The position numbers were made by a program, and so were the translations under genes. From Halobellus rufus (GTDB lineage Archaea > Halobacteriota > Halobacteria > Halobacteriales > Haloferacaceae): a stretch of DNA of 64,000 nucleotides. The notes beneath the pieces were generated by a model, which saw only the letters and a list, made by a program, of their open reading frames with translations, ran no database searches and was not told where the DNA came from. Positions 41,715-50,980 of this stretch are shown here, in pieces; position 1 is the first letter of the stretch, and each line of letters opens with the position of its first letter. The stretch lies in NCBI RefSeq assembly GCF_000739575.1, contig NZ_BBJO01000002.1:1-64000 (forward strand), given 5' to 3'.

Positions 41715-43643
41715 ATGGCAGCCAGTTCGGTCGGATCTCGGGAGGGGGGATCCGGGTTGGAGCGAATCGAGCACAAGATCCGGGAGTTCGTCAGATACAC
41801 GCCGAGCGGCGACACGATTCCGGACGATCGGTGGCGAAAGCGCCACCGGAACATACTCCTCGGCATCTTGGCGCACATCCCGCTGTTGTTCCTGCTGGGC
41901 ATATACGAGGGTACGGAGTCGTTCACGGGCGCGCAGATCCCCGAACTCCCGCTGAGTGCCGTCGTGACTCGCGTCGGCGTCGTCGCCGCAGTCGGCCTCT
42001 TGGCCGCGTGGCCGCGGTTCAGCCGGCGCGTTCGGTCCTCCCTCGCGACGGCGGCGCTGGCGATGTCTTCGGCGGTGTTGGTCTACTTCTCCGGCGGCTA
42101 CATCGAGGCGCACTTCCACTTCTTCGTCGTGATGGGCATCGTCGCGGTGTACGAAGACTGGGTCCCGTTCCTCGTCGGCATCGTCTTCGTGGCGGTGCAG
42201 CACGGGCTGTTCGGCCTGCTGATGCCCGAGATGGTGTACAACCACAACGCCGCGGTCACGAACCCCTTCGTGTGGGCGGGCATCCACGCGGTGTTCGTGT
42301 TGATGCTCGCCACCGCGCTGATGACGAACTGGTACTCGATCGAGCGCTCCCGCGAGGAGGCGCGGAAGCAACTCGCGGAGACCGAGGAGGCCGAAGCGAT
42401 GAAGGCGGAGGCCGAGGCTCGGGAGCGAGAGGTCGCGCAGTTGAACGAGCACCTCGAAACGAAGGCTAACCGCTACAGCGCGGCGATGGCGCAGGCCGCG
42501 GACGGCGACCTCACCGTCAGACTGGACCCCGAGAGCGAGAGCGAGGCGATGACCGAGATAGCGGCCGCCTACAACGAGATGATCGGAGAGATGGAGTCGG
42601 CGGTCCGGGACATCCAGTCGTTCACCCGCGAGGTGACCGAGGCGAGCGAGGAGGCCGACGCCGGGGCCGGGGAAGTCAGGCGAGCCAGCGAGGAGGTGAG
42701 CGAAGCGATCCAGGAGATCTCCGGCGGCACCGACGAACAGCGGGAGATGCTCGAAGAGGTCTACGGGAAGATGACCGACCTCTCGGCGACGATCGAGGAG
42801 GTCGCCTCCTCGGCGGAGACCGTCGCCCAGACGTCTCACGAGACGGCGCGGGTCGCCGCCGAGGGCGAGGAGACCGCCGAGAGCGCGATCGCGGACGCCC
42901 GAGACGGGCAGTCGGCGATCGACTCGACGGTGGACCACGTCGAACGCCTCGACGACCAGATGGAGGAGATCGGCGAGATCGTCGAACTCATCAGCGACGT
43001 CGCCGAGCAGACGAACCTCTTGGCGCTGAACGCCAACATCGAGGCGGCGCGGGTCGGCGCGGCGGGATCCGGCGTCAACGGCGACGGGTTCGCGGTCGTC
43101 GCCGACGAGATCAAGCAGTTGGCCGAGGAGACCCAGGAGTCCGCCACCGAGATCGAGCAACTGATCGACGAGACGCAGGCGCAGACGACGACGACCGTCG
43201 AGGAGGCGCGGACGGCGGAGGAACATATGCGCGACGGCGTCGAAGCCGTCGAAGACGTGCTCGACTCGTTCTCGCGGGTCGCGGCGAACACCGACGAGAC
43301 CGACAGGGGGATCCAGGAGATCAGCGAGGCGACCGACGACCAGGCGGTCAGCGCCGAGCAGGCTGTCTCGCGGGTCGAGTCCGTCGCGGAGATCAGCAAG
43401 ACGACGGCGGGGGAGGCACAGAGCGTCTCCGCGGCCGCCCAAGAGCAGGCGTCCTCGCTCTCACAGGTCAGCTCGAACGTCAGAGCCGTCGCCGAGCAGG
43501 CCGAGGAACTGCAGACCCTCGTCGGCGCGTTCGAGGTGAGCGACGGCGACGTCAGAGCGGCCGATTCGGGCTCGCGGCCCCCACACGCCGACGGGGCTCC
43601 GGGATCTGACGTGGCGCTCGGCGACGACGGCCAGTTCGACTGA
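41715..43643 (+). CDS. Methyl-accepting transducer with His-rich six-helix membrane sensor
   Basis: A 642-residue chemoreceptor-like protein. The N-terminal membrane domain (about 45-215, roughly six helices) has conserved His and acidic residues in GGYIEAHFHFFVVMGIVAVY, YEDWVPFLVGIVFVAVQHG, MVYNHNAAVTNP and WAGIHAVFVLML. This module occurs ahead of kinases and cyclases in bacteria. A coiled linker with a HAMP-like segment (about 235-300) leads to the signalling domain, whose hairpin tip is EQTNLLALNANIEAARVG (about 431-448). The C-terminal acidic tail is variable. The signal is unknown; the His cluster suggests metal, heme or redox sensing, which is inference. No CheR/CheB tail motif is visible. 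Confidence 0.85.
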   Translation: MAASSVGSREGGSGLERIEHKIREFVRYTPSGDTIPDDRWRKRHRNILLGILAHIPLLFLLGIYEGTESFTGAQIPELPLSAVVTRVGVVAAVGLLAAWPRFSRRVRSSLATAALAMSSAVLVYFSGGYIEAHFHFFVVMGIVAVYEDWVPFLVGIVFVAVQHGLFGLLMPEMVYNHNAAVTNPFVWAGIHAVFVLMLATALMTNWYSIERSREEARKQLAETEEAEAMKAEAEAREREVAQLNEHLETKANRYSAAMAQAADGDLTVRLDPESESEAMTEIAAAYNEMIGEMESAVRDIQSFTREVTEASEEADAGAGEVRRASEEVSEAIQEISGGTDEQREMLEEVYGKMTDLSATIEEVASSAETVAQTSHETARVAAEGEETAESAIADARDGQSAIDSTVDHVERLDDQMEEIGEIVELISDVAEQTNLLALNANIEAARVGAAGSGVNGDGFAVVADEIKQLAEETQESATEIEQLIDETQAQTTTTVEEARTAEEHMRDGVEAVEDVLDSFSRVAANTDETDRGIQEISEATDDQAVSAEQAVSRVESVAEISKTTAGEAQSVSAAAQEQASSLSQVSSNVRAVAEQAEELQTLVGAFEVSDGDVRAADSGSRPPHADGAPGSDVALGDDGQFD

Positions 43644-43690
43644 CCGGTCGGCGCCGTTACTCGTTTCGGCTTTTCACTCGGTGCCGCGTT

Positions 43691-44536
43691 CTACTCGTTC
43701 CCCGTGCCGCTTCGATTGGGAGTCTCGTTCGAGATCCCGTTCGCGCCCTCGCCCGTTTCTCCGGATCCGTCGTCGACGTGGTCGCCGAACGTCCGGTCTT
43801 CCAGGAGGTCGTTCGCGCGCCTGAAGATCCCCGTGAGCGTGGTGATCTCGCGCTCGGTCGGATGCGCGCGCCCGAGGAGTCGGCGCATCATCACCGACGT
43901 CTTCTCGCGTTTGTGTTGGCGGTCGTCGATAGCGCGGTGGAACGTCTCGAAGAAGTCGTAGAAGCGGTCGATGTCGCGCTCGTCGGCGCGCTCGCGTTCG
44001 ACGTTCGGTAGCTGATATTCGTCGACGGTCAGCGGTCGGAGCTCGTACAGGAGGATCGTCGCGGCCTGCCCGAGGTTCAAGACGGGGTACTCGCCGCTGG
44101 CGGGGATCGAGCACACCTCGTCGAGGCGTTTCAGCTCCTCGTTGTCGAGGCCGGTCCCCTCCCGTCCGAACACCAGCGCCGTCTCGGTGTCGACAGTCTC
44201 CAGGCTCTCTCGAACTTCGACGGGCGTCTTGAACGGGAAGCGGACGTGCTTGCGGCTGTCCTCGTTGGTGATCGCGGTCGTGCCGATCGTGTGGTACCGC
44301 TCGACGACCTCGTCGAACGTCACCTCCTCGGCGTTCGGGAGGACGTCCTCGCGGGCGTGCCCGGCGAAACCGTACGCCTCGCTGTCCCTGTCGAGTTCGG
44401 GCGGGTCGACCAGTTTCAACTCCGAGAGCCCGAAGTTCTTCATCGCGCGGGCGATCGTGCCGATGTTCCCCGGCGTCTCGGGTTCGACGACGACGACGAC
44501 CGGCTTCCGGCGTCGGGGTGACGGCTCCGACACCAT
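43691..44536 (-). CDS. trmJ: tRNA ribose 2'-O-methyltransferase, TrmJ type
   Basis: SPOUT-family RNA methyltransferase of 281 residues. The knot motifs are ETPGNIGTIARAMKNFG (motif 1), ALVFGREGTGLDNEELKR (motif 2) and YPVLNLGQAATILLYEL (motif 3). Archaeal TrmJ 2'-O-methylates C32 of tRNAs. The C-terminal extension (about 170-281) has a helical part with SVMMRRLLGRAHPTEREITT and a disordered, Ser/Gly/Asn-rich end. The ATG directly abuts the TAG of the upstream gene (44537-44539), so the two form an operon. Confidence 0.9.
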   Translation of the reverse strand: MVSEPSPRRRKPVVVVVEPETPGNIGTIARAMKNFGLSELKLVDPPELDRDSEAYGFAGHAREDVLPNAEEVTFDEVVERYHTIGTTAITNEDSRKHVRFPFKTPVEVRESLETVDTETALVFGREGTGLDNEELKRLDEVCSIPASGEYPVLNLGQAATILLYELRPLTVDEYQLPNVERERADERDIDRFYDFFETFHRAIDDRQHKREKTSVMMRRLLGRAHPTEREITTLTGIFRRANDLLEDRTFGDHVDDGSGETGEGANGISNETPNRSGTGNE

Positions 44537-45121
44537 CTACTTCGTGGGGTACTCGCGTCCGAGGTCGACGTCGCCGAGCGAGGGTTCGTCCTCCTCGTCG
44601 TCCTCGACGGTCTTGATCTCGCCCGTGCGGAGGTCGATCCGCTTGCGCTCGCCCTCGTAGTTCTCGTTGAGCCGACGGTTCAACTCGGCCGGCTCCGGCG
44701 GCGTCGGGAGCGTGTCGGGGTCGGTGTCGACGTGATCGAGCCCGCCGTAGCCCTCCGGCGCGCGGTTGCCGTCGAGGAACCACTCGTGGAACCGATCGCG
44801 GAACGTCTCGGTCCCGGCGGCCTCGGAGCCGCCGGCCTCGCGAAACCAGTAGAGGAAGTCGGCCTCGTGCTCCGAGCAGAGGAGGACCTCCTCCATCGGC
44901 TCCCCGTAGACGATCTCGGCCTGATTGCAGCGGCGCTTCTCAGCTTCGCCGTGGATCAGGTAACACGCGTCGCAGGGCTTCTCCTGCAGATAGGTGAGTC
45001 GGATGAGTCGCTTCCGCGTCTCCTCGGGCACCGAATCCAGCGGGCGGAACTCCCCCTCGTCGGTGAACACCTCCTCCTCGTCGAACCGCCAGCCGCGGAG
45101 GCCGATGCTGACTTTGGCCAT
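44537..45121 (-). CDS. Conserved haloarchaeal protein upstream of trmJ
   Basis: A 194-residue soluble, acidic protein with no family I can name. Four Cys in two groups, [18 protein letters not shown] and [14 protein letters not shown], could bind zinc. The middle (about 90-150) is helical and the C-terminal tail ends in LGREYPTK. Its stop directly abuts the start of trmJ with no gap, so translation is probably coupled and a role in RNA modification or translation is a reasonable guess. The start ATG at 45119-45121 opens with [18 protein letters not shown], which looks conserved. Confidence 0.75.
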   Translation of the reverse strand: MAKVSIGLRGWRFDEEEVFTDEGEFRPLDSVPEETRKRLIRLTYLQEKPCDACYLIHGEAEKRRCNQAEIVYGEPMEEVLLCSEHEADFLYWFREAGGSEAAGTETFRDRFHEWFLDGNRAPEGYGGLDHVDTDPDTLPTPPEPAELNRRLNENYEGERKRIDLRTGEIKTVEDDEEDEPSLGDVDLGREYPTK

Positions 45122-45259
45122 TAGCGGTCGGTAACGGGCCAGCGGATAAAAAGAGCGTGTCTCGGCCGTCGGGAGTCTCCTGTGGCGGGACCGCAGCGTC
45201 CGTGTGCGGGGGGCTCACACATCTCGAACACGCATCGTTTTGTGGTGCGGATCGCTGGT

Positions 45260-46068
45260 ATGGGTATGAATATCGAACGGGGACTCGAACTGACGGAACT
45301 CGTCGTCGCTCACCACGAGCTGGTGACGTCTCTCCGGGAGAACACAGCTCTCACGAGCCGCCAACTCGAAGGAACGCTCGACTACTCGCGGGCGACGATC
45401 AATCGCCATCTGGCGGCCCTCCGCGAGCGAGGCCTCGTCACGACGACGAACGGAGAACACGCGCTCACCGAGTTCGGGACCATCGTTCTGCAGGAATTAG
45501 AGGAGTTCTGCCACCCGTTGGACGTCTCCGCCCGGCTTCCGAAGCTCGTCGAACAGCTCTCGCGCTGTCCGGTTCCGTTCGAGATCGGCCTCCTCGACGG
45601 GGCGACGGTGACGAGGGCGACCTCCGAGGAACCTACGGGATGCACGATCGGTACCTCGGGTTCTGGGACGATACCGACCAGGTGAAGGGCGCGCGGAGCA
45701 TTAGCGCGGTTCCGCCCGACATCGTCGAGCGGATCAAACCGAAACTCCGCGGCGACGTGGCGGTCGAAAGCGTCTGGACGGCGACGGCGGCGGAACAGTA
45801 CCTCAACGCGTACCCGGAGATCAAGTCCCTGTGGATCGCGGAACCGAACGCGGGGATGCTGATCTCGCCCGATCCGATTCCCGTCCAATTCGGGCTGTTC
45901 GACGACCGACTCACGTTAACCGTTCACGACGAGGAGACTGGACACCCACGCGCGTTGGTCGACACCGCCAACCCAGCGGCGCTCGAGTGGGCCCGTGATC
46001 TCTACGACTACTACGCCGCTCGATCCGAACCCCTGGACCAGTGGCTGGACGGGTCACACCAGCGGTGA
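45260..46068 (+). pseudogene. HTH transcriptional regulator broken by a one-base frameshift
   Basis: The frame from 45260 encodes a winged helix (TALTSRQLEGTLDYSRATIN, then LAALRERGLVTTTNGEHALT) and runs out of frame at 45685. The text resumes in another frame as YGMHDRYLGFWDDTDQVKG and continues through a C-terminal effector domain of the DUF1724/FilR1 type to 46068. Adding one C at about 45632 (gaacctac to gaaccctac) joins them as ...TSEEPYGMHDRYLGFW and gives 269 residues without interruption. So one base is missing either in the cell or in the sequence. If real, the regulator would keep the DNA-binding part and lose the sensor. The start could also be ATG 45266. Confidence 0.8.
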
Positions 46069-46081
46069 GCCTCGCCCCGTG

Positions 46082-47707
46082 CTACGGCATCTCCGGCATC
46101 TCGAAGTCGAAGAGTCCCTCTCTGATGTGCGCGGGGGCATCGGTCCGTCCCCACGCGAGCAGTTCGCCAGTGACCGCCGGGTCTGCGAAGTCGATGTGCC
46201 GCTCATCCTCGTTCCCCCAGTCGTAGACGCTCCGGGGGAGCCAATCAGCCCGTTTCATCGCATCGAACAGTGATTCGGCGGCGGTGCCTGCGCTGATCTC
46301 CCCCGCGGTGTAGGCGTCGAGGACGGCCGAAGAACGGTCCAACAACGCGTCTTTTTCCGGGGCGAACGGCGCGTCGTCGCCGGGGCGGGTCTCCCGAAGC
46401 AACCGATCGAGTTCCGCGGGGTCGCCGGAGGAGAGGTACTTCAGGCAGTGCCGTTGGATGTAGAGGTCGGGAAACACGGATTCGACGAGGATCAACTGCG
46501 TCCAGGCGTTCCACAGGTCGAACTCGTCCATCGACGTGTAGGCGTTGCTCACGAGCAGATCGGCCGTCTCCAACTGTCGTCGGTGGAGGTCGTCGATCGG
46601 CGCGAACCGCTCCGCCGAGAAGTCACCCACCTCGAACGCCTCCAAGAGGAGCTTCGCGGACTGAAACACCGACTCGAACGTGTGGACCATTCCCTGCGAG
46701 TACAGCGGATCGACGAACCCGTAGGTGTGGTTCGTCAGCAGATGTCGATGGCCGGACGACTCGGAGGCGCTTCGTTGTAACCGACCCGTCCGAATCCACG
46801 GCATCACCGGCTCAACCGGCCCGAGGTGTCGCTCGACGTCCGGATACGCCGAGATGATCTCGTGAAACTCCTCCTCGGCGCTGAGCGACTCGTCGCGGGG
46901 ACGGGTGTTTCGATCGAGCATGAGTCCCACGCTCGCTTTCGTCTCCGTCGAGCGGTCGAAGTTATCGAACGGGATGACCCACAGCCACCCTCCCTCGAAC
47001 ACGTGATGTAGCGTCCCGTCGTGCAGCCGATTGGTCTGCCCGGGACGGTCCTCCTCGTCGATCAGCTCGTCGAACGGCTCGAGCCCCTCGACGTGGGCGA
47101 AGATCGCCCGCGTGTCCGTTTCGAGGTCCGGCGTCTCGTCTCGGTACCCCCGCTTCTCCGCGAGGATCGAGTTGCCGCCGGTGGCGTCGACGAAGACCGC
47201 GCCGGTCGTCGTCCCCCGATCGGTGGTCACCGTCACCTCGTCATCGTCGATCTCGACGTCCGTTATCGGCGTCTCGTCGACGTACTCGACCCCGTAGCTT
47301 CCGGCGGACTCGACGAGGTAGTGATCGACGTGTTCGCGGAGGAGGTGGCTCTCCTTGTAAAACGGCATCTCGGGCGGAACCAGTTGGTGGGCGTGCTCGC
47401 CGCTGAACGGCTGCCCGCGTTCGTGGTATGCGAACCCGACCGAGTGTTTGACACCGCAGGACTCGGTGACGTTATCGACGATTCTGTTCGCGTCACTCAG
47501 GTGCTGGATCTCGGGGACGTCGAAGTACTCCCCGACGATCCACATCCACACCGCGCTCAGGGGTAACATCGCCTCGCCGATCGCGAACCGGGGGTGTTTC
47601 TTCGCCTCGATCAGCAGAACGTCGAGGTCGTTCTTCGCGAGGATCATCGAAATGGTGGATCCGGCTATTCCGCTCCCGCCGATAACCGCGTCGTAGGTGT
47701 CTCTCAC
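46082..47707 (-). CDS. Flavin-dependent halogenase-like FAD oxidoreductase
   Basis: A 541-residue FAD enzyme. The N-terminal fold is AVIGGSGIAGSTISMILA; FAIGEAMLPLS is the GESLLP-like segment of phenolic halogenases; W241-x-W243-x-I-P246 (GGWLWVIPFDN) matches the WxWxIP signature of flavin-dependent halogenases; F331-x-D-P-x-x-S337-x-G339 (YGFVDPLYSQGM) matches their FxxPxxSxG site; and K87 (CGVKHSVGF) sits where the catalytic Lys is found in that family. These enzymes chlorinate or brominate aromatic compounds. Substrate and partner are unknown: no biosynthetic cluster and no flavin reductase gene is adjacent. A related monooxygenase without halogenase activity is the alternative. It is divergent from rqcH. 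Confidence 0.72.
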   Translation of the reverse strand: MRDTYDAVIGGSGIAGSTISMILAKNDLDVLLIEAKKHPRFAIGEAMLPLSAVWMWIVGEYFDVPEIQHLSDANRIVDNVTESCGVKHSVGFAYHERGQPFSGEHAHQLVPPEMPFYKESHLLREHVDHYLVESAGSYGVEYVDETPITDVEIDDDEVTVTTDRGTTTGAVFVDATGGNSILAEKRGYRDETPDLETDTRAIFAHVEGLEPFDELIDEEDRPGQTNRLHDGTLHHVFEGGWLWVIPFDNFDRSTETKASVGLMLDRNTRPRDESLSAEEEFHEIISAYPDVERHLGPVEPVMPWIRTGRLQRSASESSGHRHLLTNHTYGFVDPLYSQGMVHTFESVFQSAKLLLEAFEVGDFSAERFAPIDDLHRRQLETADLLVSNAYTSMDEFDLWNAWTQLILVESVFPDLYIQRHCLKYLSSGDPAELDRLLRETRPGDDAPFAPEKDALLDRSSAVLDAYTAGEISAGTAAESLFDAMKRADWLPRSVYDWGNEDERHIDFADPAVTGELLAWGRTDAPAHIREGLFDFEMPEMP

Positions 47708-47911
47708 GGGGTGATCGGTAGATCGTCGGGGGCGTATTGGTAATATTCTTTGAAATCAGATACTTTGAAATGAGCGGGACGCACGTCGCGCGCAGCGCTC
47801 TTTTTCCGCGCGTCGGTCGGACAGGCTCGAGGTTTCGGTACCTCGGTACCGTCCCGTTCGACCGCACCGCGGAACGTGCGGCTTTTCCTTCCCCCGCGAG
47901 AACGGAGGGGT

Positions 47912-50029
47912 ATGGATCCGAAGCGGGAGCTCACGAGCGTCGATCTGGCCGCCCTCGTCACCGAACTGAACCGGTACGAGGGTGCGAAGGTCGACAAGGC
48001 CTACCTCTACGGCGACGACCTGCTCCGCTTCAAGATGCGCGACTTCGACCGCGGCCGCGTGGAACTGCTGCTGGAGGTCGGCGACGTCAAGCGCGCGCAC
48101 CTCGCCGACCCCGAACGGGTTCCCGACGCCCCCGGCCGCCCGCCGAACTTCGCGATGATGCTCCGCAACCGCCTCTCGGGGGCGGACTTCGCGGGCGTCG
48201 AGCAGTTCGAGTTCGATCGCATCCTCGTCTTCGAGTTCGAGCGCGACGACGAGAACACGAAACTGGTCGTCGAACTGTTCGGGCAGGGCAACGTCGCCGT
48301 CCTCGACGAGGCCGGCGAGGTCGTCCAGAGCCTCGAGACGGTGCGGTTGAAGTCGCGGACCGTCGCGCCGGGATCGCAGTACGAGTTCCCCGCCTCGCGG
48401 CTCAATCCACTCACCGTGAGTTACGAGGCGTTCGCGCGGAATATGGACGACTCCGACACCGACGTCGTGCGGACGCTCGCGACGCAGTTGAACCTCGGCG
48501 GCCTCTACGCCGAGGAGCTCTGCACCCGCGCGGGAGTCGAGAAGACGACGCCGATCGAGGAGGCCGGCGACGACGAGTACCGCGCGGTCCACGGCGCGAT
48601 CGAGGAGTTGCGGACGCGGCTTCGCTCCGGCGACTTCGACCCCCGCGTCTACACCGACGAGGACGGCGCGGTCGTCGACGCGACGCCGTTCCCGCTCGAA
48701 GAGCACGAACGAACGGGGCTCGACAGCGAGGCGTACGACACGTTCAACGACGCGCTCGACGAGTACTTCTTCCGGCTCGAACCCGAGGACGGCGAGGACG
48801 CGGAGGAGATCGGGAGTACGCGCCCCGACTTCGAGGCGGAGATCGAGAAGAAAAAACGGATCATCGACCAGCAGGAGGGCGCGATCGAGGGATTCGAGCA
48901 GCAGGCCGAGACCGAGCGCCGCCGCGCCGAACTGCTGTACGCGAACTACGACCTCGTCGACGACGTGCTCTCGACGGTCCGGGAGGCGCGGGCGGACGGG
49001 GTTCCGTGGGACGAGATCCGAGAGACCCTCGATGCGGGAGCAGAACGGGGAATCCCCGCCGCGGAGGCGGTCGTCGACGTCGACGGCGCGGAGGGGACCG
49101 TGACGATCGAACTCGACGGGACCGAGGTGGAGGTCGTCGTCGACACGGGCGTCGAGAAGAACGCGGATCGGCTCTACACGGAGGCCAAGCGGATCGAGGA
49201 GAAGAAGGAGGGCGCGCTGGCCGCCATCGAGAACACCCGCGAGGAACTCGAAGCGGTCAAGCGACGCCGCGAGGAGTGGGAGGCCGACGACGGGGACGAG
49301 GAAGAGGAGGAAACCGACGACGAGGAGTTCGAGGACCGCGACTGGCTGGAGATGGAGTCCATCCCGATCCGGAGCTCCGAGCAGTGGTACGAGCGGTTCC
49401 GGTGGTTCCACACCTCCGACGGCTTCCTCGTCATCGGCGGGCGGAACGCCGACCAGAACGAGGAGATCGTCACCAAGTACCTGAACAAGCACGACCTGTT
49501 CTTCCACACGCAGGCGCACGGCGGGCCGGTCACGGTCGTGAAGGCGACGGGGCCCTCCGAGCCCTCTGAGGCGGTGGAATTCCCCGAATCGACGAAGGAA
49601 GAGGCGGCGCAGTTCGCCGTCTCGTACTCCTCGATCTGGAAGCAGGGCCGCTACGCCGGCGAGGCGTATATGGTCACGCCGGACCAGGTCTCGAAGACGC
49701 CAGAATCGGGCGAGTACATCGAGAAGGGGTCGTTCGTCATCCGCGGCGACCGGACGTACTTCCGCGACGTCGCCGCCGAGATCACCGTCGGAATCCAGTG
49801 TGAGGGAGAGACGCGCGTGATCGGCGGACCGCCAGCGGCCATCGAAGACCGCGTGGCGACGTCGGTGACGGTACGGCCGGGTCGGTACGCCCAGAACGAC
49901 GCCGCGAAGATGCTCTACCGGGAGTTCCGCGACCGCTTCGCGGACCAGAAGTTCCTCCGGAAGGTCGCGACCCCCGATAAGATCCAGGAGTTCCTCCCGC
50001 CGGGCGGCAGCGAGTTGGTCGACGAGTAG
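47912..50029 (+). CDS. rqcH: Ribosome quality-control factor RqcH (NFACT/Rqc2)
   Basis: A 705-residue NFACT protein that binds stalled 50S-peptidyl-tRNA complexes and, in bacteria and probably archaea, adds C-terminal Ala tails. The NFACT-N domain (about 1-190) starts KRELTSVDLAALVTELNRY and has PPNFAMMLRNRLSGA and KLVVELFGQGNVAV. A helix-rich middle with two coiled coils (about 255-500) follows, then the NFACT-R domain (about 475-595) with WYERFRWFHTSDGFLVIGGR and DLFFHTQAHGGPVTVVK. The C terminus has the haloarchaeal FLPPGGSELVDE. ATG 47912 is the right start; the in-frame ATG at 47876 adds 12 unrelated residues. Pelota lies 2.2 kb downstream. Confidence 0.92.
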   Translation: MDPKRELTSVDLAALVTELNRYEGAKVDKAYLYGDDLLRFKMRDFDRGRVELLLEVGDVKRAHLADPERVPDAPGRPPNFAMMLRNRLSGADFAGVEQFEFDRILVFEFERDDENTKLVVELFGQGNVAVLDEAGEVVQSLETVRLKSRTVAPGSQYEFPASRLNPLTVSYEAFARNMDDSDTDVVRTLATQLNLGGLYAEELCTRAGVEKTTPIEEAGDDEYRAVHGAIEELRTRLRSGDFDPRVYTDEDGAVVDATPFPLEEHERTGLDSEAYDTFNDALDEYFFRLEPEDGEDAEEIGSTRPDFEAEIEKKKRIIDQQEGAIEGFEQQAETERRRAELLYANYDLVDDVLSTVREARADGVPWDEIRETLDAGAERGIPAAEAVVDVDGAEGTVTIELDGTEVEVVVDTGVEKNADRLYTEAKRIEEKKEGALAAIENTREELEAVKRRREEWEADDGDEEEEETDDEEFEDRDWLEMESIPIRSSEQWYERFRWFHTSDGFLVIGGRNADQNEEIVTKYLNKHDLFFHTQAHGGPVTVVKATGPSEPSEAVEFPESTKEEAAQFAVSYSSIWKQGRYAGEAYMVTPDQVSKTPESGEYIEKGSFVIRGDRTYFRDVAAEITVGIQCEGETRVIGGPPAAIEDRVATSVTVRPGRYAQNDAAKMLYREFRDRFADQKFLRKVATPDKIQEFLPPGGSELVDE

Positions 50030-50180
50030 CGGTAGTAATCGGTACCGCTGGCGACCGGTCGGGCCGTATGGCGGACATACTCCCAGTATTCGGCATATGT
50101 TTATCTCCGATGAGGACGTATCTCTCACCCTGAGCGAATACGGCCGTCGCGGCGTCGACGACCCCGCTCGGTGAATCCCA

Positions 50181-50900
50181 ATGATACAAGAGTCATTACA
50201 GTACCTTCGAACCGACGAGGATCGGTGGGTCAGAACCGTTCTCATCGGCGGCATCCTCAGCCTGCTGAGCGTGCTCGTCGTTCCGACGTTCCTCGTCCTC
50301 GGTTATCTGGTCCGCGTGGTCCGCGGAACGATGCACGACGACGACCGCCCGCCGGTGTTCGACGAATGGGGTGACCTCTTCGTCGACGGGCTGAAGGCGT
50401 TCGTCGTCGCGTTCGTCTACGGGCTCGTGCCCGCCGTCATCGCCACAGTCGTCGTGGGCGGAGGGATCCTCTCCTTCGCCGTCGGCGGTGGGTCGGAGTC
50501 AGGGAGCCTGATGGGCCTCGGGATGGTCGGAATCATCCTCGGAAGCCTGCTCGCGCTCGTGCTGAGCCTCCTCGCGGCGTACGTCATCCCGGCAGCCATC
50601 GCGGCCTTCGCCGAGACTGACCGGATCGGCGCGGCGTTCTCGTTCGGCGAGCTTCGCCCCGTCCTCGGCTCCGGCACGTACGCCACCGCGTGGCTCTCGG
50701 GCGTCGCGATCCTGCTCGGGGCCGGCTTGATCGCCGGCGTGCTGAACGCGGTTCCCGTCATCGGACAGATCGCCACGGCCTTCCTCGGCTTCTACGCCAC
50801 GGTGTCGGCGTACTACCTGATCGGCCACGCGTGGGGCGAACTCCGCGACGTCGAGATGACCGAGCGCGACGACGCGATGGGCGAGTCGCCCGCGGTGTGA
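50181..50900 (+). CDS. DUF4013 membrane protein (copy 1)
   Basis: A 239-residue membrane protein with about five or six helices. Family text: LRTDEDRWVRTVLIGGILSLL, FLVLGYLVRVVRGTMHDDDRPPVFDEWGDLFVDGLKAF (in parts) and AYVIPAAIAAFAETDRIGAAF. The amphipathic start and the LxxGYLxRVxR and PPxFDxWGDLxxDGLK motifs define DUF4013, a family without known function. The next gene is a paralogue, so this is a tandem duplication; identity is strongest in the first 80 residues. No cofactor site is visible. Confidence 0.82.
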   Translation: MIQESLQYLRTDEDRWVRTVLIGGILSLLSVLVVPTFLVLGYLVRVVRGTMHDDDRPPVFDEWGDLFVDGLKAFVVAFVYGLVPAVIATVVVGGGILSFAVGGGSESGSLMGLGMVGIILGSLLALVLSLLAAYVIPAAIAAFAETDRIGAAFSFGELRPVLGSGTYATAWLSGVAILLGAGLIAGVLNAVPVIGQIATAFLGFYATVSAYYLIGHAWGELRDVEMTERDDAMGESPAV

Positions 50901-50980
50901 GCCCACGCACCGATTTCGTCTCGCGATTTCCCCGTCAATAGTCGCAAGAATTACCTGTTAGTGTCGAGAGGCTCGACTCG

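Noticed and set aside
46082-47707. Classification as a geranylgeranyl reductase-like protein
   Set aside because: The WxWxIP and FxxPxxSxG motifs and the Lys position fit halogenases better, and the reductase's lipid motif is absent.
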